A DNA stretch of 64,000 bases, from assembly GCF_038500265.1 (NCBI RefSeq), contig NZ_CP150637.1:2474501-2538500 (forward strand). Reading direction: 5' to 3'. Under the pieces are notes generated by a model. That model saw only the letters and a program-made list of their open reading frames with translations. It did no database searches and was not told where the DNA came from. This DNA is from Ignatzschineria larvae DSM 13226 (GTDB taxonomy: Bacteria > Pseudomonadota > Gammaproteobacteria > Cardiobacteriales > Wohlfahrtiimonadaceae). The position numbers and the translations under genes were made by a program. Positions 59,948 to 64,000 of this stretch are shown here, one piece after another; within the stretch, counting starts at the first letter, position 1; every line of letters begins with the position of its first letter.

Positions 59948-61639
59948 CTAATCCTCAAAGAAATTATAGTGCAGTTTCTTACCGCTTTTGCCATTTTCTC
60001 TGAAATATTCAAAGTCTTCCGGCAACATATCGAAGCGTTCTATTTCACTTCTAAATTGCGGGATCGGGCGTTTATAGATGAAGCCGATCTCCTTACCGGT
60101 TTTATTGAGGAGTGCCGGATACTCTGTGAATTGCGTAATCACTTCTGGCTTATATCCCATAAATTCCATCACAAGAGGTGCGATAATCATTTGGCTTGTA
60201 ACCCCTTTGTTTTCAAAGAAATTAGTGATAAGTGGGCGTTTTAAAGTCGAGGGTTTTGCAAAGAGAATGAAGGGAACGATTCCCTCTTCCATCGAAGTTG
60301 TCTTAGCATCGCAATGGGTCTTTTTACCTTTCGGATCTGAGAGATCTTGTCCATGATCTGAAGTGTAGATCACGATAGTATCGGGATATTTTTCAAGTAG
60401 CTGTGCAAGTTCACTGAAGAAATGATCTGTATTGGCGCGTACTAGATTTTTGTAAGAATTAAGCGCTTCTTCCGGCGTAGCATCGGCGAGATTGGTGTTT
60501 TTCATCGCCGGCACAAAAGGTGTTGGGAAGCCTGTGTTTTGGAACGGAAAATGGGAGCCTTTAAGACCGGCATAGATAAAGACGGGCTCTTGATTCTCTG
60601 ACAAAATCTGCTCAATGACATTGACCACTTCACCATCATTCTTCAAGCCACTCCCATGAATATTGGTCACACCTTGTAATTCGTGATCGGTATAGAAATT
60701 ATGACCTGTGGCATTATGTTGCGCATCGATAATGTAGGGCTTAAAGCCAGCGGTTTGTGCGACTTTCCAGATAGTGTTTTCATCTAAGAAGAGGTCGCTT
60801 GGCTCTTTACCTAGACGCGGCATTTTGCGCACTGCTAGGTTTGAGGTATCGCTACAGTTGGAAAAGGAGGCGATCATTCCGAAGTTGAGAAGACGATCTT
60901 CAGGGAAGTTCAGTAGCGAAGGTGTTGTGCCTAAGTGACTGTTGAGATCGATCATATCGCCGCGAATAGATTCATCCATGACCACAATAATATTCTTTGC
61001 AAGCGGTTGTCCAAGATCTGCTTGAGTCGGTGTTTCTCTTGGGTAGAAGGTGAAATCTGCTGCATCGGTACGAAGATAGTTAAGATAGGTAAATGTGGCA
61101 ACTTGCGCTACTGGCGTAATGTAAGAGGCGCGGCCATTGGTGCCACGACCACTTTTGTTGTAAATAATCATGAGCATCCCACCGAGTGCAACAAGATAGA
61201 GGATAACGGCGAAGAGTGTCCCTTTTCTACCCATATGAATTTTAGGGAAGAGGAAGAAACCGATCGTAATGGGGATATGGTAGAGAATGGCCTTGAGGAT
61301 CGCCCCTTGATATCCTTTTGCAGCTTCCCCCATCATTACGCGGGCATCGATTAAGGTGCGAAAATCCTCGTAATCAGGCTCACTGCCGGTGGCGAAATAG
61401 TAGATAAGATAACTCATCGAACCAAAGAGAAAGAGTAGATAGAGCGGAACACGCCAGCGCATTCTAGTAAAGGCAAAAAGCTCGACAATAGTTAATGCTA
61501 CAAAGGCAGTGAGCAAGTGGCGAAAGAGTCGGTCAGGGCGTTCTATACTAATGTAGTAGAAGGATTTACCCTCGATAAAGGGGTAATTGATCAGAATAAA
61601 TCCGAGAGTAATCAGAATAATCTTACTAAAAATGCGCAT
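59948..61639 (-). CDS. Sulfatase-fold membrane phosphotransferase, EptA/Cpt-like
   Basis: A 563-residue protein with five TM helices in residues 1-160 and a periplasmic alkaline-phosphatase/sulfatase-fold domain from about 210. Metal-site motifs are IIVVMDESIRGDMID (about 217-231) and IYTSDHGQDLSD; a further His occurs in KKTHCDAKT. The nucleophile should lie in FSNCSDTSNLAVR (259-271), probably Thr265. The architecture is that of phosphoethanolamine transferases that modify lipid A or other glycans. The nucleophile segment differs from the CGT motif of EptA, so the acceptor may differ. It has its own terminator. Confidence 0.82.
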   Translation of the reverse strand: MRIFSKIILITLGFILINYPFIEGKSFYYISIERPDRLFRHLLTAFVALTIVELFAFTRMRWRVPLYLLFLFGSMSYLIYYFATGSEPDYEDFRTLIDARVMMGEAAKGYQGAILKAILYHIPITIGFFLFPKIHMGRKGTLFAVILYLVALGGMLMIIYNKSGRGTNGRASYITPVAQVATFTYLNYLRTDAADFTFYPRETPTQADLGQPLAKNIIVVMDESIRGDMIDLNSHLGTTPSLLNFPEDRLLNFGMIASFSNCSDTSNLAVRKMPRLGKEPSDLFLDENTIWKVAQTAGFKPYIIDAQHNATGHNFYTDHELQGVTNIHGSGLKNDGEVVNVIEQILSENQEPVFIYAGLKGSHFPFQNTGFPTPFVPAMKNTNLADATPEEALNSYKNLVRANTDHFFSELAQLLEKYPDTIVIYTSDHGQDLSDPKGKKTHCDAKTTSMEEGIVPFILFAKPSTLKRPLITNFFENKGVTSQMIIAPLVMEFMGYKPEVITQFTEYPALLNKTGKEIGFIYKRPIPQFRSEIERFDMLPEDFEYFRENGKSGKKLHYNFFED

Positions 61640-62016
61640 AATGTCCCGCTTGTGGTTCCTAAAAAATCAAAATAACCATCAGTTTTCCTTAAGTTTTACC
61701 TATAAAAGTAGGTAGCGAACAATGATACTTCACTGTTCTATCTGATGAGCATCATCCATAAAGGAGATATTATACTGCGCATTTTTGTAAGCCCCTAATA
61801 AAAGGCTCATTTCTTCACATAAAGAGAATAGAAAGAGGCCGGGAGAGCGATAAGCTAGTGATGACTCTCTGCTTTTTGTTATGGGAAATATGTTAAAATA
61901 GTGCAATATTTTATCGAATAGAGGCTATCGGGATATTTTTTCTTATTTCTTGAGATATCTATTGAGATATTTGATTGACCGGAAGCTTAACGAATTAAAA
62001 CAAGGGTGGTTGAAAT
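61640..62016. other. Divergent spacer before ubiD
   Basis: This 377-bp spacer separates the divergent EptA-like and ubiD genes. A weak hairpin with GAGAG/CTCTC arms lies at about 61839-61868, followed by a T-rich stretch. A single CTTAAG-type site occurs near 61690 toward the EptA-like gene, without the paired half-site seen at qseB. Nothing else was recognised. Confidence 0.35.
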
Positions 62017-63495
62017 ATGCACTTTCAGGATCTTCGGGAGTTTATTGCTTTTTTAGAGACGCGTGGCGAGTTGAAGCGAATTAATGCGGAAATTGATCCT
62101 CATCTTGAGATGACAGAGATTAGTGATCGTGTTTTACGGCAACAAGGACCCGCATTACTCTTTGAAAATCCGAAAGGGAGCGATATGCCGGTATTAACGA
62201 ATCTATTTGGCACGCCGGAACGTGTGGCCTTTGGTATGGGGCAAGAATCGGTAGATAAGCTTCGGGAGATCGGGGAGTTTCTCGCTTTTTTACGGGAACC
62301 TGAGCCGCCTGAGAATTTCAAAGATGCGATGGATAAATTACCCAAATTCAAACAAGTACTCTCTATGCGTCCGAAGCGGGTTAAAAGACCGCTCTGCCAA
62401 GAAGTGATTCTTGAGAAAGAGGAGATTGATCTCACCGCAATGCCGATTCAACACTGTTGGCCTGGTGATGTGGCACCGCTTGTGACGTGGGGTTTGACGA
62501 TTACCAAAGGTCCTTCGAAAAAACGGCAAAATTTAGGGATCTATCGGCAACAGGTGATTGGTAAAAATCGTCTGATTATGCGATGGCTTGCGCATCGTGG
62601 TGGTGCGCTCGATTATCGTGATTTTCGGTTAAAAAATCCCGGCGAGCCTTTTCCTGTTGTCGTGGCCTTAGGTGCCGATCCGGCAACGATTCTCGGAGCG
62701 GTTACGCCGGTACCTGATGCGCTTTCTGAGTATGCTTTTGCGGGTCTGTTACGTGGTAAGCGCACGCAAGTTGCGAAAGCATTAATGCATCCGCATCTAT
62801 CCGTTCCAGCTACTGCTGAGATCATTCTTGAGGGGTATATCTATCCTGACGATATGGCGGATGAAGGGCCTTACGGTGATCATACAGGTTACTACAATGA
62901 AGTTGATCGCTTCCCTGTTTTTACGGTCGAGCGTATGACAACGCGGGTTAATCCCATTTATCATTCCACTTATACAGGCCGTCCACCGGATGAGCCTGCG
63001 GTTTTAGGCGTAGCGCTCAATGAAGTTTTTGTCCCTATTCTACGTAAACAATTTACTGAGATTGTGGATTTCTATCTACCGCCAGAAGGCTGCTCTTATC
63101 GGATGGCGGTTGTTTCGATTAAGAAACAGTATGCAGGTCACGCTAAACGAGTGATGCTGGGCGTTTGGTCTTATCTACGACAATTTATGTATACGAAATT
63201 TATTATTATTGTTGATGAAGATATCAATTGCCGAGATTGGAATGACGTGATTTGGGCAATTACCACGCGAATGGATCCGGCAAGAGATACGGTAATGGTA
63301 GAAAATACCCCGATCGACTATCTTGATTTTGCTTCGCCAATCTCGGGATTGGGTTCAAAAATGGGTTTAGATGCTACAAATAAATGGCCAGGGGAAACAG
63401 ATCGAGAATGGGGAACACCGATTATTAAAGATCCTAAAGTGGTTGCTAAAATCGATGACCTTTGGGAGAGTTTAGCGATTTTTGATAAAGCTTAA
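62017..63495 (+). CDS. ubiD: UbiD-family 3-octaprenyl-4-hydroxybenzoate decarboxylase
   Basis: A 492-residue prenylated-FMN-dependent decarboxylase of ubiquinone synthesis. The start [20 protein letters not shown], the segment ETAGPxGD-like region [17 protein letters not shown] with the conserved glutamate, and [15 protein letters not shown] are characteristic, and the C-terminal tail has the [17 protein letters not shown] signature. AAGGGTGG precedes the ATG. Its flavin-prenyltransferase partner ubiX is not in the window. Repeat copy C follows. Confidence 0.96.
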   Translation: MHFQDLREFIAFLETRGELKRINAEIDPHLEMTEISDRVLRQQGPALLFENPKGSDMPVLTNLFGTPERVAFGMGQESVDKLREIGEFLAFLREPEPPENFKDAMDKLPKFKQVLSMRPKRVKRPLCQEVILEKEEIDLTAMPIQHCWPGDVAPLVTWGLTITKGPSKKRQNLGIYRQQVIGKNRLIMRWLAHRGGALDYRDFRLKNPGEPFPVVVALGADPATILGAVTPVPDALSEYAFAGLLRGKRTQVAKALMHPHLSVPATAEIILEGYIYPDDMADEGPYGDHTGYYNEVDRFPVFTVERMTTRVNPIYHSTYTGRPPDEPAVLGVALNEVFVPILRKQFTEIVDFYLPPEGCSYRMAVVSIKKQYAGHAKRVMLGVWSYLRQFMYTKFIIIVDEDINCRDWNDVIWAITTRMDPARDTVMVENTPIDYLDFASPISGLGSKMGLDATNKWPGETDREWGTPIIKDPKVVAKIDDLWESLAIFDKA

Positions 63496-63815
63496 TTTTA
63501 ATATCTTGCGTTGATGAAAGATCGATATAGTCAATTGGGTTTCAAAAAAATGGTTTTTAAACAGCTATTGTGAGGTTTTAAAAGAATATAAAACCGTACT
63601 AAACAACACTCGCAAGATGCCGGATAGAACAGTTTCCTTGCCTCGATCAACCGATGCCCCGGCATTTCAATAGGCTTATTTTGAACCGATATTGCAATAC
63701 AGGATAAAAGTTGGGCGACTAGCACTGCAATATAGTTAATGATTAATGCCATCCCTAATATCATAACGCGTTATAATATTAGGACAAATGACCTGATAAA
63801 ACAGGAGGTAACAAT
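63496..63815. other. Spacer between ubiD and lipoprotein gene, holding repeat copy C
   Basis: Of these 320 bp, 63525-63667 are the dispersed repeat. The rest (63668-63815) should carry the lipoprotein promoter; I saw no clear -35/-10 pair or other feature there. Confidence 0.4.
63525..63667 (+). repeat. Dispersed intergenic repeat, copy C
   Basis: It aligns without gaps with copies A and B over about 142 bp. Arms TGCCGG and CCGGCA, TTTTAAAAGAA, and CCGTACTAAACAACACT are all present. It lies 29 bp past the ubiD stop. A reverse-strand frame through it encodes a peptide similar to the one in copy B, which I think is fortuitous. Confidence 0.88.
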
Positions 63816-64000
63816 ATGTGGCAACGACTTTTAAAAATAAGCACCTTCTTGCTTTTGGCAATGGGATTAGGCGCTTGTGCATCCCTAAATAGTGGTAATA
63901 TTTCGACCAATAATCCTAATGCCTACGGTGATGGGCAATTAACGATGTTTAACAATAAAGAGATCATCGGTAAAGAGTTTATGCTTGGTGGCTCTATTGT
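63816..64000 (+). CDS. Lipoprotein (partial, runs off right edge)
   Basis: A near-consensus ACAGGAGGTAAC site precedes the ATG. The first 61 residues show a lipoprotein signal: a basic start (MWQRLLKI), a hydrophobic core, and the lipobox LGAC at about residues 22-25, with Cys as the expected first residue of the mature form. The following residue is Ala, which favours outer-membrane sorting. The visible mature part is Asn- and Ser-rich. The rest lies outside the window, so no function is assigned. Confidence 0.82.
   Translation, partial: MWQRLLKISTFLLLAMGLGACASLNSGNISTNNPNAYGDGQLTMFNNKEIIGKEFMLGGSI

Noticed and set aside
63531-63764. 77-residue reverse-strand open frame through repeat copy C
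   Set aside because: Same reason as for copy B; it is a by-product of the repeat.

Overview
The window is a low-GC gammaproteobacterial chromosome segment. The gene content (RppH, PpnN, UbiD, ProQ, RsmA, a QseBC/YgiW-type locus, a trimeric autotransporter adhesin, dnaN-recF-gyrB) fits a host-associated gammaproteobacterium. My best guess is a Cardiobacteriales member such as Ignatzschineria or Wohlfahrtiimonas; this rests on general impression, not on a search. I saw no rRNA, tRNA or CRISPR array.

Layout. 1-9.5 kb: a partial AraC regulator diverging from an M20 amidohydrolase and a 14-helix MFS transporter, then rppH, an OPT peptide transporter, mgsA and an alanine/sodium symporter. 9.9-14.5 kb: dadA, folB, a small membrane protein, pheA and a gamma-carbonic-anhydrase-like protein. 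14.45-15.0 kb: a gene-free stretch with a perfect DnaA box and several near-matches beside dnaN. Transcription is mostly leftward to its left and rightward to its right, so this is a candidate replication origin, although dnaA is not adjacent. 15.0-20.5 kb: dnaN, recF, gyrB and a PACE-type efflux protein.

21-30.8 kb is dominated by one giant trimeric autotransporter adhesin gene. It is split by a 1,086-bp IS30-family element with a 3-bp target duplication (AGG). Removing the element restores one reading frame of 2,892 codons plus a stop. Its stalk carries a 903-bp tandem duplication.

30.9-34.3 kb is a QseBC-like two-component system followed by a ten-residue-repeat cationic exported protein and YgiW. 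The signal peptides of the last two genes are clearly related. The promoters before qseB and before the repeat-protein gene carry matching TTAAG-type direct repeats with identical spacing to the -10 box, which suggests a small regulon. 34.5-37.6 kb is a cadA/cadR metal-efflux pair with a textbook 19-bp-spacer MerR promoter. 37.8-41.4 kb holds a DinF-like MATE exporter and groES-groEL behind a sigma32-type promoter.

41.9-54.2 kb is housekeeping: ppnN, a YccS-like protein, 5-formyl-THF cyclo-ligase, ssb, a SPOR/FtsN-like protein, argS, proQ, surA, rsmA and ppx. 54.3-61.6 kb is more accessory: a HAD hydrolase, a second MATE exporter, a Cys-rich exported protein, a two-gene cassette (PD-(D/E)XK nuclease plus XRE-type protein) and an EptA-like sulfatase-fold membrane enzyme. 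The window ends with ubiD and a partial lipoprotein.

The main unexplained element is a dispersed intergenic repeat of about 142 bp. It is present three times (37.6, 41.7 and 63.5 kb), always next to the 3' ends of genes, and aligns without gaps between copies.
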